From Methylomicrobium sp. wino1 (GTDB lineage: Bacteria > Pseudomonadota > Gammaproteobacteria > Methylococcales > Methylomonadaceae): DNA of 64,000 nucleotides. The first letter of the stretch is position 1, and each line of letters opens with the position of its first letter. The position numbers and the translations under genes were made by a program. The stretch covers positions 4,836,001-4,900,000 of the forward strand of contig NZ_CP024202.1 of assembly GCF_003932755.1 (NCBI RefSeq), written 5' to 3'. Shown here piece after piece: positions 24,334 to 33,273 of this stretch. The notes below the pieces were generated by a model, which searched no databases, was not told the DNA's origin, and saw only the letters and a program-made list of their open reading frames with translations.

Positions 24334-26756
24334 GCTTCCGTCCTATCGACAGCGCTCTTCAAATCGGATGGCGTTTCGTTCTCCGGCCCGACAAGCTCCA
24401 CTCTGAACGGCTTTGAACTATCCAGATGTACGTCGCGCTGAGGAAATGCGATCTCGATGCCTCGTTCGCCGAACAGTTTAACGATACGATGGCGAATATC
24501 GCTCATCACGCGGCGGCGATTGATCTGTTTCAAATTACCGACCCAAAAATCCAAGGTCAGATTGAGTGTATTGTCGCCGAACTCCTCCAGATAGACTTCA
24601 GGCAATGGAGAGTCGAGCACCAAACCATGTTCATTGGCAGCTTGTCCGACCAATAGTAACGCTTCGCGCACCGGCGAACCGTAAGCAATGCCGACGGCAA
24701 TCGAGCAGCGGATAGACTGGTCGGAGAGGGTCCAGTTAGTCACGCTCTTTTCCAAGAAACTGCTGTTCGGTATCAGCATGTCGATACCGTCGAAACGGTG
24801 CACTTGACAACAGCGTCCGCCGATATGCGTTATCCTACCTTTTACTCCTTCGACATCTACGATATCACCCAGCTTAATCGGACGTTCCACCAATAAGATC
24901 AAGCCGCTGATAAAGTTATTGATAATATTTTGCGCGCCGAATCCGATGCCGATCGCCAATGCGCCTCCGAAAAATGTAAAGACGGTAAGCGGTATGTGTA
25001 CTCTAACTAACGCATAAACGACGATTCCGATGACGGCGAATAGCGTAAATAACCTTAAACTCAGCAGTATCGCACTCTCTCGTCCGGGCAGATATTTCGC
25101 CATCAACTGACCGCCACGTTCGGCGATTCTGGCGATCAGCCATAACCCGATCCCCAGAATCAATAACATGTGGACGATCTTGCCGACGGTTACGCTGCGT
25201 TGGCTGACGATCTCCCTGCCCTCGGCAACGATTTTGTCGTCGACCGTAAAAAGCTCGAAATCCCACAATTTACCGACCGCACCGCCAACATTGGTATAAA
25301 GCTCGTTCAGGCGCTCGCTCAAAGTAACGCTTTCATAACGCAATTCTATCGATTGCCTCAAACTACGCAGCATCGCATCCAGCTCATCGGTTTCGCCGGT
25401 TATGCGCCGCAGCATCGACTCTTGCCGGGAATATGCGAGCCTCTCTCGTTCCGCCAGTTCTCGGTCGCCGTATCCGGGTTTCCAGTCAGCAAGCTTTTTC
25501 TCTTGATTGTCCAAAAGACTGCGTGTCTTATCGAGACTGGAAAGGAAATACTGCCGCCATAATATTAATTGACCATGTCCTTGATCGATCTCATGCAATG
25601 CATCTTCAAGCGTTTTCAGGTCGCCGTTGTTTTCTATTCGATAGCGAATTTCCCAATAATGACGGTGTGCGACCACTATTCTGCTCAACATACGCTTGAC
25701 TTTGAGCGTCGAAGCCGATTCCTCGGCTTCGATCATTTGCGTGCGTAATTCGGACTGCAATCGTTCGATATTCCGCTTTTGTTGTTCGGCCACCTCCGGA
25801 AGCAGCGCGCTGGAGAATGCCTCGGCCTCGCGCAATCGATTACTGGTTTGGTGCCATTGCTTCTGAAGCATCCGATCTATATCGATCGCTCGCTGAGTCT
25901 CCTTGTCCAGTTCCAGCTGTAACTGAGTCAATACCGCGAGCTTGGCGTCCCGGTCCTGTTCGCTAAGAGGCGATGCCAGGCTTGCGGTATTGACTTGACG
26001 AAGCAGCAGTTCATTTTGTCCGCTACGTAAACTCAGCATTTCGTCCCGAAGCTCCCGCTCGGAATCGAGTGATGCGACACGTGCTTGATCTAGCTGATTA
26101 CGAAGAGCGCTCAGGTCTCGATACCATCGCAACCGGCCCGCATCTGCAGGTTCGGCAGCCTCCAACTGTTCCTGCGCTTTTCTTAACGCCTGTTCGGAAC
26201 TCCGGAGCGCGAGCCGTCGGGTTTCCAATAGATCGGCATACATTGCTTGTTCGATACGAACTGTTTCGATTTCTCGTTCCTTGGCTCGCAGTCGGTTCCA
26301 TAAATCATCGACGAAATCGACCGAATAAGGACCGGGTTCCGAAAAACTGAACCAAGCCGACGATTGCTCGTGAAAATCTTGCCGTGCAACGCGCATGGCA
26401 TCCAGTTTCTTCAATGTATCGAGATGAGATTCATAGGTGTTGGCGATCAGGTTAAGTAGTCTCTTGTACTCCGACCATTCATCGCCATCCGCTTCCATAG
26501 GCGCTCCTGAGCCGTCGGCAGGCAGTGCGGACAGACGGCTTTGTACTTGTGCAAGCCTTGCTTTGATCGAGGCTACGCGTTCCTTGCCGGACGCATCCAC
26601 ATCATTGCGCGCTGCCGAATTACCCGCACCCCACGCCAATGGCATCAGCAAAATCAAACAAACAACGACGTTCAAGCGCAGTAATGCCTGCATCGATAAT
26701 GCTTGAATCCCAATGAGAGAATTGCTGCGTCGGTTGCCCGAAACCGGAATTTTCAT
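24330..26756 (-). CDS. Large MscS-family mechanosensitive channel with periplasmic coiled coil
   Basis: 808 residues. A signal/anchor segment (about 25-42) precedes a long Gln/Glu/Arg-rich coiled-coil region (about 60-480). Membrane helices near 535-555 and 575-625 lead into the pore-lining segment (FTFFGGALAIGIGFGAQNIINNFISGLILL) and the MscS beta domain (VERPIKLGDIVDVEGVKGR). The MscK/YjeP-like layout suggests an osmotic safety valve with a regulatory periplasmic arm. It overlaps the barrel gene at 23533, an unusual coupling of an inner-membrane channel and an outer-membrane barrel. A second, shorter MscS gene lies at 46916. Confidence 0.88.
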   Translation of the reverse strand: MKIPVSGNRRSNSLIGIQALSMQALLRLNVVVCLILLMPLAWGAGNSAARNDVDASGKERVASIKARLAQVQSRLSALPADGSGAPMEADGDEWSEYKRLLNLIANTYESHLDTLKKLDAMRVARQDFHEQSSAWFSFSEPGPYSVDFVDDLWNRLRAKEREIETVRIEQAMYADLLETRRLALRSSEQALRKAQEQLEAAEPADAGRLRWYRDLSALRNQLDQARVASLDSERELRDEMLSLRSGQNELLLRQVNTASLASPLSEQDRDAKLAVLTQLQLELDKETQRAIDIDRMLQKQWHQTSNRLREAEAFSSALLPEVAEQQKRNIERLQSELRTQMIEAEESASTLKVKRMLSRIVVAHRHYWEIRYRIENNGDLKTLEDALHEIDQGHGQLILWRQYFLSSLDKTRSLLDNQEKKLADWKPGYGDRELAERERLAYSRQESMLRRITGETDELDAMLRSLRQSIELRYESVTLSERLNELYTNVGGAVGKLWDFELFTVDDKIVAEGREIVSQRSVTVGKIVHMLLILGIGLWLIARIAERGGQLMAKYLPGRESAILLSLRLFTLFAVIGIVVYALVRVHIPLTVFTFFGGALAIGIGFGAQNIINNFISGLILLVERPIKLGDIVDVEGVKGRITHIGGRCCQVHRFDGIDMLIPNSSFLEKSVTNWTLSDQSIRCSIAVGIAYGSPVREALLLVGQAANEHGLVLDSPLPEVYLEEFGDNTLNLTLDFWVGNLKQINRRRVMSDIRHRIVKLFGERGIEIAFPQRDVHLDSSKPFRVELVGPENETPSDLKSAVDRTEA

Positions 26757-26803
26757 TTAAAAGGCGAGGAGTTTGCGAAACATTGCCAATCCCGTTAGGT
26801 CGA

Positions 26804-27277
26804 TCAATTGACCGAATACCCGAGCGCTTCCAAGCAAGACTTCATCGCTCGGTTATAGTTATCGAGTCCGGGTGGCGGTGTCGATGCGGCTTGACGCTGA
26901 TTATCACGCTCCTGAAATCCGCGCTTCATGGCGCCACCAACGGCGCCGATAGCCGCACCCTTGCCGGCATCGCCGGCAATCGCGCCGATAGCCGCACCGG
27001 CCGCGGCACCACGCGCGCCTCCCCTTAGCGTTTCTCTGGAGGCGCTACCAAAGCTTGGGCCGGAACTTTGAGCAGGCGGGTTGCTGGGATCGTAGCCGGA
27101 TTGCTGCACCGACCAACCGTGGCAGTTATATTGATCCTGCTGCTGCTGTTGCGGATTTTGTCCCATTTTTGGGTAAATCATCAGATTTCCCTGTGCCCAT
27201 ACTGTCGGCGACACGATTACCCCCCCCATAACACAGACGATGATGGCCTGCATAAATTTACTACTTGATCTATTCAT
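26804..27277 (-). CDS. Glycine-zipper exported protein
   Basis: 157 residues: signal peptide (to TVWAQ), a Gln-rich segment (NPQQQQQDQYN), then a glycine zipper with alternating Gly/Ala (GGARGAAAGAAIGAIAGDAG followed by KGAAIGAVGGAMK) and a C-terminal YNRAMKSCLEALGYSV motif common to YmgG-like glycine-zipper proteins. They are thought to insert into or line the outer membrane; the function is not established. It lies 47 bp upstream of the large MscS gene in the same direction. Confidence 0.75.
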   Translation of the reverse strand: MNRSSSKFMQAIIVCVMGGVIVSPTVWAQGNLMIYPKMGQNPQQQQQDQYNCHGWSVQQSGYDPSNPPAQSSGPSFGSASRETLRGGARGAAAGAAIGAIAGDAGKGAAIGAVGGAMKRGFQERDNQRQAASTPPPGLDNYNRAMKSCLEALGYSVN

Positions 27278-27342
27278 TTTTGTATCCCTTATGTTTTGTT
27301 TTCATTTGAATAATTGAAGCCGGTAAAAAAGGCGCGTCAATC

Positions 27343-28047
27343 TCATTGCACGGGCGGCATCGCACCGCAATTCGCCAAACGGTATGCCATGCGCTCCGCC
27401 CAATAATCGAAAGACCGTGTCACATCATCCCATTCTTGAGTGACGCCTTCGTAGGACTTCTTTCCGACTCTACGATCGACAGCCGCGGCAATCCGTTCTC
27501 CGGTCATTGCATCGGTGATATCCGCTTCGGCACCGGCCCTGCCGACAAAAGTCGCTGTTCCGGTGGCCACTTCTTTAATTGTCGACATGACCAATAACTG
27601 CGGCACGAACGAGGAGACTGTATCCAATGCGACCCATGAGCCCTCCGCCTCGGTGATCGCCGTTCTGATTCTTATCGTTCCGGGTTCGGGGTTTCGAACG
27701 ATTCGATAATGTTTGCCCAACTCGTCAACCAATGAGCCATGCATGTGATTGACTAAGACCTGTCTTTCTGCGGGCGGCATTTCGGCCAAATCTTTGTTTC
27801 CGCTGACCCAAATCCGGACCGGCTCGATCAAAACCTTGTCATAGTTCTGACAAGTGCTCTGATAAGACGGATTGATATAAATCTTAAGCGCCTCGCCCTC
27901 TTTTCCTTCCCCGAGCATCGAATAATCCCCTAAAAAACCGGCGGGTTCGACGTCTCTTGCTTGTTTGGTCGGCGCACACCCCAGCATCGGGAGGACCAGA
28001 ATCAAGCCGAAAACCCCCAATTTTGTTCTTTTGTTATCGTTTCTCAT
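27343..28047 (-). CDS. DUF3313-type lipoprotein
   Basis: 234 residues from the ATG at 28047, favoured because AGGAG lies 9 bases upstream and the lipobox (LPMLGC) then falls at a normal distance; an upstream ATG at 28083 has a poor leader. The body follows DUF3313: GFLGDYSML near the start, IYINPSYQSTCQNYDKVLIEP, then TGERIAAAVDRRVGKKSYEG and a C-terminal WAERMAYRLANC. A second DUF3313-like lipoprotein is encoded at 36861. Function unknown; the proteins are outer-membrane lipoproteins by prediction. Confidence 0.8.
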   Translation of the reverse strand: MRNDNKRTKLGVFGLILVLPMLGCAPTKQARDVEPAGFLGDYSMLGEGKEGEALKIYINPSYQSTCQNYDKVLIEPVRIWVSGNKDLAEMPPAERQVLVNHMHGSLVDELGKHYRIVRNPEPGTIRIRTAITEAEGSWVALDTVSSFVPQLLVMSTIKEVATGTATFVGRAGAEADITDAMTGERIAAAVDRRVGKKSYEGVTQEWDDVTRSFDYWAERMAYRLANCGAMPPVQ

Positions 28048-28179
28048 TTCATTAGTCTCCTGAGTTGTAACTGTTGTTTCCACTAAATATCGCCGACGTT
28101 TTACATGATGCTGTTGGTAGAGAGCTACCCCTTAAGAGCCGACTTAGTGCCTATTTTATGGTGCATTTGCGACATTATT

Positions 28180-28280
28180 CGTCATACCGTCATGGATTGC
28201 CGAATCCAGTTTACATGGATGCGAAGCTAAGTATTGCCCCCTGCTGGCACCGGATTCTGCCAATCCCTAGTAGAATGACG
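28180..28280. repeat. Imperfect inverted repeat, MITE-like
   Basis: Left arm 28180-28209 (CGTCATACCGTCATGGATTG then CCGAATCCAG) and right arm 28248-28280 (complement CGTCATTCTACTAGGGATTG then GCAGAATCCG) are inverted copies with several mismatches. The centre shows no reading frame. The unit is related to the single arm at 14962-14993, so it belongs to a repeat family of this genome. Confidence 0.5.
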
Positions 28281-28369
28281 CGGTTTTTGCTTTATTTGGC
28301 GCATTTGCAGAGCTATCCATCTTTTATTTTGGAATAAAGCCGATCAGTAAGATGATTCATCTATTTGTT

Positions 28370-28933
28370 TTAGGGATTTATTCGGGTAATCTTGGAACCT
28401 TGCAACCCCAAGCCGGCCATCAAGCCTCTTTGCCCGAATACCACTGCATAAACATCGTCTCGAAGTGTCGTCGTCGTCATCGTTTTGGCCATTCCCTCAT
28501 CCAGAACGACAACGCTCGGGCCAACCCCGATTTCAAATCCCGCACTGCTGTCGAGATGAGCCAACGCAGCATCGTTCATGAAAAACAAGGCATAATCGAA
28601 CGATTGCACCCCGGCCTGTAAACCGTAAGATCCGGCTACCATTCTGTAATAACCGACCGTTCTGCCGCCTTTTCGCATCGCTCCTTTCCCGTATTGCGCG
28701 CCGCCGATGAATCCGGCTTTTACTACATTCGGAAACACCAATACGCCTTTTGCTCGCACCGCCAATTGCCGAAAGTTGGGTGATTGTTGGTAAAGCGTTG
28801 CGAGAGCCGCATTGACATCTTGGTCGATTTGCCCAGCGGACGAAGATGACCTTGATGCACCACCGCCGGCCTGGCAGCCTGCCAAGATCGATACCGTGAT
28901 GAGTATTAAGCAGGGTAATAAAAGAGTTTTCAT
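28370..28933 (-). CDS. SYLF-domain (YSC84-like) lipoprotein
   Basis: About 187 residues from the ATG at 28933 (AGAGA site upstream); an earlier ATG at 28987 would overlap the cytochrome gene region and lacks signal character. Lipobox ITVSILAGC, then the SYLF domain: VLVFPNVVKAGFIGGAQYGKGAM, GYYRMVAGSYGLQAGVQSFDYALFF and VGPSVVVLDEG. SYLF domains bind phosphoinositides in eukaryotes; bacterial lipoprotein versions are envelope proteins of unknown role. The octaheme cytochrome gene ends 58 bp upstream on the same strand, so they are likely co-transcribed. Confidence 0.85.
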   Translation of the reverse strand: MKTLLLPCLILITVSILAGCQAGGGASRSSSSAGQIDQDVNAALATLYQQSPNFRQLAVRAKGVLVFPNVVKAGFIGGAQYGKGAMRKGGRTVGYYRMVAGSYGLQAGVQSFDYALFFMNDAALAHLDSSAGFEIGVGPSVVVLDEGMAKTMTTTTLRDDVYAVVFGQRGLMAGLGLQGSKITRINP

Positions 28934-28990
28934 GGGCATTCTCTGTGTTGATGGATGAGTTTTCTTAATCGAATTGTGTGAGTTCACGAT

Positions 28991-31246
28991 TCACTCCTTT
29001 GACAAATGTTCATTCAGTAAAATCAACGAAGGATCATGGGGTAACCGCTTCAGAGCGGACTCGACAAACTCGCGGGCCTCCTTGTTATTACCCGCACTGG
29101 AAAGAGCCAGAGCATAGACATAGCTGAACTGCGGCGCACCGGGATCGAGATCAACCGCTTGTTTCAACGAAGTCAAGGCCTCCGTAAGATTCTTGTTCCG
29201 TGCCTGCAACAGCCCCAGGCTGTGATGAAGCACTGCCGATTTCGGCGCATGATTCAAACCTTCTCGAAGCACTTTTTCGCCGTCGCCATCGCGCTTGATT
29301 CGGCGTAGCAGATCGGCGAGATTGATATAAGCCGGTACCCAGTTCGAATCGAGTTGCAAGGCTTCCCGGTAGGCCCGCTCGGCGGAATCGGTCTCGTCTC
29401 GAACCGAATAAAAATTGCCTAGATTGACTTGTGCCGCCGGGTCGTCCGCATTCAAGCGCAACGCGCTAAGATATTCATTCATGGCTTGCCTAAATTCGGC
29501 TCTTTCATGAGATGGAATACTGTGCTCTGAAGTACCAGCGAGAGCCGATGCGGCAAGCGCTCGCACTGTTCGCACCGGATCGCGCAAGAGCTGATGCGCA
29601 ATCGGCCAGCGCTGCTCAGGCGTCAATTGGGACAAGGCTTCGAGCGCCGAACTACGCAGCAACGGTTCAGGATCATTTAACGCTTCCGTTAAAAGCGGGA
29701 ACATTTCGGAGCTTAACCTAGTGCCAAGCTCCGCAACCGCGGTGGCCCGCGCGATTGTCGGTTGATTGTTGTCTTTCAGCAACGCGGTTAACCGCGCATT
29801 GGTATCGTTTGCACCGGTTTGCGCGGCATGCAGCGTTTCGGCAAAATTTTGGTACCCCTTCGGATCATGTCCGTAGCGCTGCCGGACGATATCGGACGCC
29901 CAACGGGACGTTTGATCGCTATGGCAAGCATTGCAGGCATTCGGCGTGCCGATTCGTTCCGACAAGTCCGGACGCGGAATTCTAAATCCATGATCGCGGC
30001 GCACATCGACGACCATATAGGTCTTGGCCGGCATGTGGCAGTCGACGCACCGCGAACCTGGAGCGCCGAGTTCATGAAAATGATGACGCTCGTTGTCGAA
30101 TTGTTCGGCTGCATGGCATTGCAAACAAACGCCATTGCCCTCCGCGCGCAGTTTCAGCGAGTGAGGTTCGTGGCAATCGCTGCAAATCACTCCGTATCGA
30201 TACATCTTGCTTTGCAGGAACGAACCGTATTCATAGACTTCACCGTCGATCTGACCGTCGGCGTGATACAAACTCTCTTGCAGCAACGACGGCAGATGCG
30301 AATCCATCAGCGAGCCGTAGCGGTAATCGGCGAAGAACTGCGCGCGTCGAGAATGGCAGCGGGCGCAAATCTGGACCTCTTTATCCGCACTGCGCGGGAC
30401 ATTGCGATGGACATTACCCGACTCAGGATCGATCGTCCATCGGCTCCCGAGACGTTCATCCAACTGAACGATCAAGCCCTTGGTTTCGGCATCGATACGC
30501 TCGAAACCGGGCTTGCGTTCGGCCCAGGCGACATGGCGAGAGGCAGGACCGTGACAAGCCTCGCAGGATACATCGATCTCCAACCAAACGGTATGATAAC
30601 TGCGGGTGTCAGGATCGTAATTTTTCTGCAGGTTGGTCGAATGGCACTCTGCGCACATGAAATTCCAATTCTGCGCACGCTTCGTCCAATGCAGTTCGTC
30701 GGTATGATCGGTGGATTCGTCCGGATACAGATGAAACCAGCGCTGACCACCCTCTTCTATTGAACGGCTGTTCCAGGCGATCGAAAGTGCCTGGAGCCGC
30801 CCGCCCGGCTGTTCGACCAGGTACTGCTGCAGCGGAAAAAAGCCGAATGCATACTTGATTTCGAAGTCGGCCAATCGGCCTTCCGGCCCATCGGTGTTCA
30901 CCCAAAAACGGCCATCACGGCGAAAGAATCGCGAGACAATACCGTCCTTGCTGAATTCAGTGTCGTCAAAATTACCTAGTACCGTGCCGCTTGCCGCTTC
31001 CTGCATCGCCAGATCATGATGCGAACCCCTCCATAGGCGATCCTGTTCGGCATGACACTCGGCGCAAACGCTCCTGCCGACAAATTCAGGACCGGACAAG
31101 ACCATCGCTTTCGATGACGCCACATCGCCATTCGACGATGACGGATGGCCGGATGTCCTGACAAAGATCACCGCCACGCCGATAATCAGCAACACTGCCG
31201 CTGCCGCGAACAGCGACTTACGATACGGTCTGACCGGAGCCGACAT
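28991..31246 (-). CDS. Octaheme c-type cytochrome with HEAT- and TPR-type repeats
   Basis: 751 residues. A single N-terminal membrane anchor (about 11-30) is followed by eight CxxCH heme sites at residues 61, 198, 228, 294, 355, 374, 400 and 438. The last is preceded by the characteristic RRDHGFRIPRPDLS. Past residue 450 come HEAT-like repeats (ATAVAELGTRLSSE, SSALEALSQLTPEQ) and then at least three TPR units (VNLGNFYSVRDETDSAERAY, AYINLADLLRRIKRD, HHSLGLLQARNKNL). The protein is periplasmic and membrane-anchored, with a probable electron-transfer role. The repeats may dock a partner. The redox partner and substrate are unknown, and NrfA or HAO identity is not supported. Confidence 0.9.
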   Translation of the reverse strand: MSAPVRPYRKSLFAAAAVLLIIGVAVIFVRTSGHPSSSNGDVASSKAMVLSGPEFVGRSVCAECHAEQDRLWRGSHHDLAMQEAASGTVLGNFDDTEFSKDGIVSRFFRRDGRFWVNTDGPEGRLADFEIKYAFGFFPLQQYLVEQPGGRLQALSIAWNSRSIEEGGQRWFHLYPDESTDHTDELHWTKRAQNWNFMCAECHSTNLQKNYDPDTRSYHTVWLEIDVSCEACHGPASRHVAWAERKPGFERIDAETKGLIVQLDERLGSRWTIDPESGNVHRNVPRSADKEVQICARCHSRRAQFFADYRYGSLMDSHLPSLLQESLYHADGQIDGEVYEYGSFLQSKMYRYGVICSDCHEPHSLKLRAEGNGVCLQCHAAEQFDNERHHFHELGAPGSRCVDCHMPAKTYMVVDVRRDHGFRIPRPDLSERIGTPNACNACHSDQTSRWASDIVRQRYGHDPKGYQNFAETLHAAQTGANDTNARLTALLKDNNQPTIARATAVAELGTRLSSEMFPLLTEALNDPEPLLRSSALEALSQLTPEQRWPIAHQLLRDPVRTVRALAASALAGTSEHSIPSHERAEFRQAMNEYLSALRLNADDPAAQVNLGNFYSVRDETDSAERAYREALQLDSNWVPAYINLADLLRRIKRDGDGEKVLREGLNHAPKSAVLHHSLGLLQARNKNLTEALTSLKQAVDLDPGAPQFSYVYALALSSAGNNKEAREFVESALKRLPHDPSLILLNEHLSKE

Positions 31247-31291
31247 GTCACGGACTCCTGCGATCTATCGACCGCTTGGCGACCTTCCGAT

Positions 31292-32074
31292 TCATTTCAT
31301 GTCTTCCCTAAGATCCATTAGAATCCGATCCACCGAGTCGACGCGGATCAAACCGGCACGGGGATATTCGATGTCCAGTATCACATAGACCGTAATCGAC
31401 ATGATCACGGTGAAGCCTATCGCATGGACCCAATTGCGGTCCTGATTGCTGCCGGTCACGTAACCCGCCAACAGCGAACTCATCAACGCTAAGACAAACA
31501 GCATCATAAAAATGATCATTGGCGGATGCATGAACCGCGATGTCGAATCACGGTATTCAGCGATATCGAACATTTGATTCAAGGCCGCCAGCAGCAGCGT
31601 CGTTGCCGGAACCGATCCCGTCGTTTCACAAGCTTTGACCGCCTGCAACCAGATTAGCGTTTGCAGATCCCCGGTTCTTTCCAACTCGGCTTCCGCCGCT
31701 TCGAGATCGGGAAGTAATCGATAGACTTCGATACGCGAATCGAGATAGTTTCTAAACAAGCTTTTCAGAGCCGGTTGGCTTTCAGCCGATAACAAATCCA
31801 GACGAAGATAGGCGGTACCCATCGCATTCGCCTCTTCCATGACCAACTCCCGGCGATGATCCAATCGAGAAGAAGCACCATGAAAAGTGAAGGCGATTAG
31901 CAGCCCCATTAGCCCGAATACCGCGCCATCCAATAAGCCGGACGAAGACTTGTCTCCTTTGTATTCTACCGTCGATGATGTGAATCCCATTCGCCTGCCG
32001 ATCACAAAAACGAGCAACATACCAATGAATAAGGCGAGCGAACACAATAAGTTGAGATAAGTGAAGACGATCAT
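31292..32074 (-). CDS. DUF4239-type membrane protein
   Basis: 260 residues with membrane helices at about 6-28, 46-68, 184-206 and 214-235, and a long central helical soluble part (MEEANAMGTAYLRLDLL). The pattern, including the early GLLDGAVFGLMGLLIAFTFHGA segment, fits DUF4239, a bestrophin-like family of unknown function. It sits 45 bp upstream of the octaheme cytochrome in the same direction. An anion-channel-like role would suit a neighbourhood with MscS genes, but this is inference. Confidence 0.75.
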   Translation of the reverse strand: MIVFTYLNLLCSLALFIGMLLVFVIGRRMGFTSSTVEYKGDKSSSGLLDGAVFGLMGLLIAFTFHGASSRLDHRRELVMEEANAMGTAYLRLDLLSAESQPALKSLFRNYLDSRIEVYRLLPDLEAAEAELERTGDLQTLIWLQAVKACETTGSVPATTLLLAALNQMFDIAEYRDSTSRFMHPPMIIFMMLFVLALMSSLLAGYVTGSNQDRNWVHAIGFTVIMSITVYVILDIEYPRAGLIRVDSVDRILMDLREDMK

Positions 32075-32141
32075 TCAACTCTCCACCGCGGAAACACCGA
32101 AAATGACGGTCTTTTTCCTTGATATGTAGGATCAGAACGAC

Positions 32142-32501
32142 TCAGGCGCGCAACCATAACTCGGCCTCCTTCAAAGAGGAAGGTGCAAAAAATTCAATTT
32201 CGGTGGCGCGCAAGCCCTTGCCGACGTACATCAAAAGCCGTTCTTTCCAGCGCTCCTCGGCTACGATCGAAATCTTGACGATCTCGTTTCCATGCTCCAG
32301 CAAAAAATCATCCTCGCCCCACTCCTCCGATTTTTCCCAACCCTCGAAGTCTTCGACAATGACCAATACCTTCGGATAGAAGCCGCGTTCGATAAAATCA
32401 AGAGCCATGTCCTGCAGGGCTTTCTGATCAACCAGGCGCATGATCTCTCGAATATGAACGGTTATCAGATCGCCATCGATTTTTGTTATTTCGTGAGACA
32501 T
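32142..32501 (-). CDS. SpoIIAA-like (STAS/SEC14-type) domain protein
   Basis: 119 residues, soluble, without signal. The opening ITKIDGDLITVHIREIMRL, the middle FYPKVLVIVEDFEGWEKSEEW and the end KISIVAEERWKERLLMYVG fit the SpoIIAA-like domain (DUF3478-type) seen in many proteobacteria. The usual reading is a cytoplasmic lipid- or partner-binding module; no catalytic residues can be named. It lies 3 bp downstream of the four-helix membrane protein gene, suggesting a functional pair. Confidence 0.72.
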   Translation of the reverse strand: MSHEITKIDGDLITVHIREIMRLVDQKALQDMALDFIERGFYPKVLVIVEDFEGWEKSEEWGEDDFLLEHGNEIVKISIVAEERWKERLLMYVGKGLRATEIEFFAPSSLKEAELWLRA

Positions 32502-32504
32502 CGC

Positions 32505-33023
32505 TTAATTCTCCTTCCCCGTAATATTTGGCGATTCAGTCACAAGCCGGCGGAGACGTCCCTTTCCCAGGCAGCGGTCGAGTCCGGCGTAGAGGTGGTA
32601 ACTCAAAAACATCAAACCGATAACGATGACTTTGGCTAGCATGATGTTGCGATCCTTATGCTCCCAGACATAGATGACGGATTGACCGAACATGCCGACC
32701 TCACGGTAAGCATGAAAAAGTTTTTCAATGAACAAGACTATGAACGTAACCAGCATATAAACCAACGCCTTATACAAAGCGGCTATTCCCAATGGGTGGC
32801 TTGCGTCGAAACGGTTTCCGGCAGGCGTCTTATCGAGAATGATCACGAGTTTTGCGACGATAAGCGCGCTGACGACCGCCGTTGAAAGAGCATGAACTTC
32901 GATGTGATAGTCAGCCAGCAATAACTTTTTCAATGTCAATATGACAAGGAAACACAAGAAAAAATAGAGAGTGACCAAACCCACTTCCTTGATTTCGCGC
33001 TGTAGTGTCGACGGTAGTTTCAT
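32505..33023 (-). CDS. Small integral membrane protein, four helices
   Basis: 172 residues from the ATG at 33023 (MKLPSTLQREIKEVG); the open frame continues to 33176 but the added 51 residues look like intergenic sequence. Four hydrophobic helices (about 14-34, 45-62, 84-105 and 131-150) with basic loops. A conserved-looking motif TPAGNRFDASHPLGIAALYKA lies between helices two and three. I do not recognise the family. Three bases separate it from the SpoIIAA-like gene. Confidence 0.65.
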   Translation of the reverse strand: MKLPSTLQREIKEVGLVTLYFFLCFLVILTLKKLLLADYHIEVHALSTAVVSALIVAKLVIILDKTPAGNRFDASHPLGIAALYKALVYMLVTFIVLFIEKLFHAYREVGMFGQSVIYVWEHKDRNIMLAKVIVIGLMFLSYHLYAGLDRCLGKGRLRRLVTESPNITGKEN

Positions 33024-33273
33024 ATTTGCACTCTTAACGATTGACGAATTCCGTCCTCTAGCCATTGAACCTAAAAAGAGCAGTTGCATCATCTTAGGAA
33101 TGATTGGAGACCAGTAGCATAAAATTCTACTGAAACCTCCAACTCGCCTGAGGAACCATTGTTTATTGGGGAGCACCCAATCCCAAGCATTCTCACCTAT
33201 AGCAACTATTTACGGCGCTCGTTTTCAGGTTTAACTGTTTTTTAGGTTAAAACATGGAGAATGCTCTATACCA

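Noticed and set aside
29819-30763. 314-residue plus-strand open frame
   Set aside because: Antisense to the octaheme cytochrome; no signal, motif or plausible start site.
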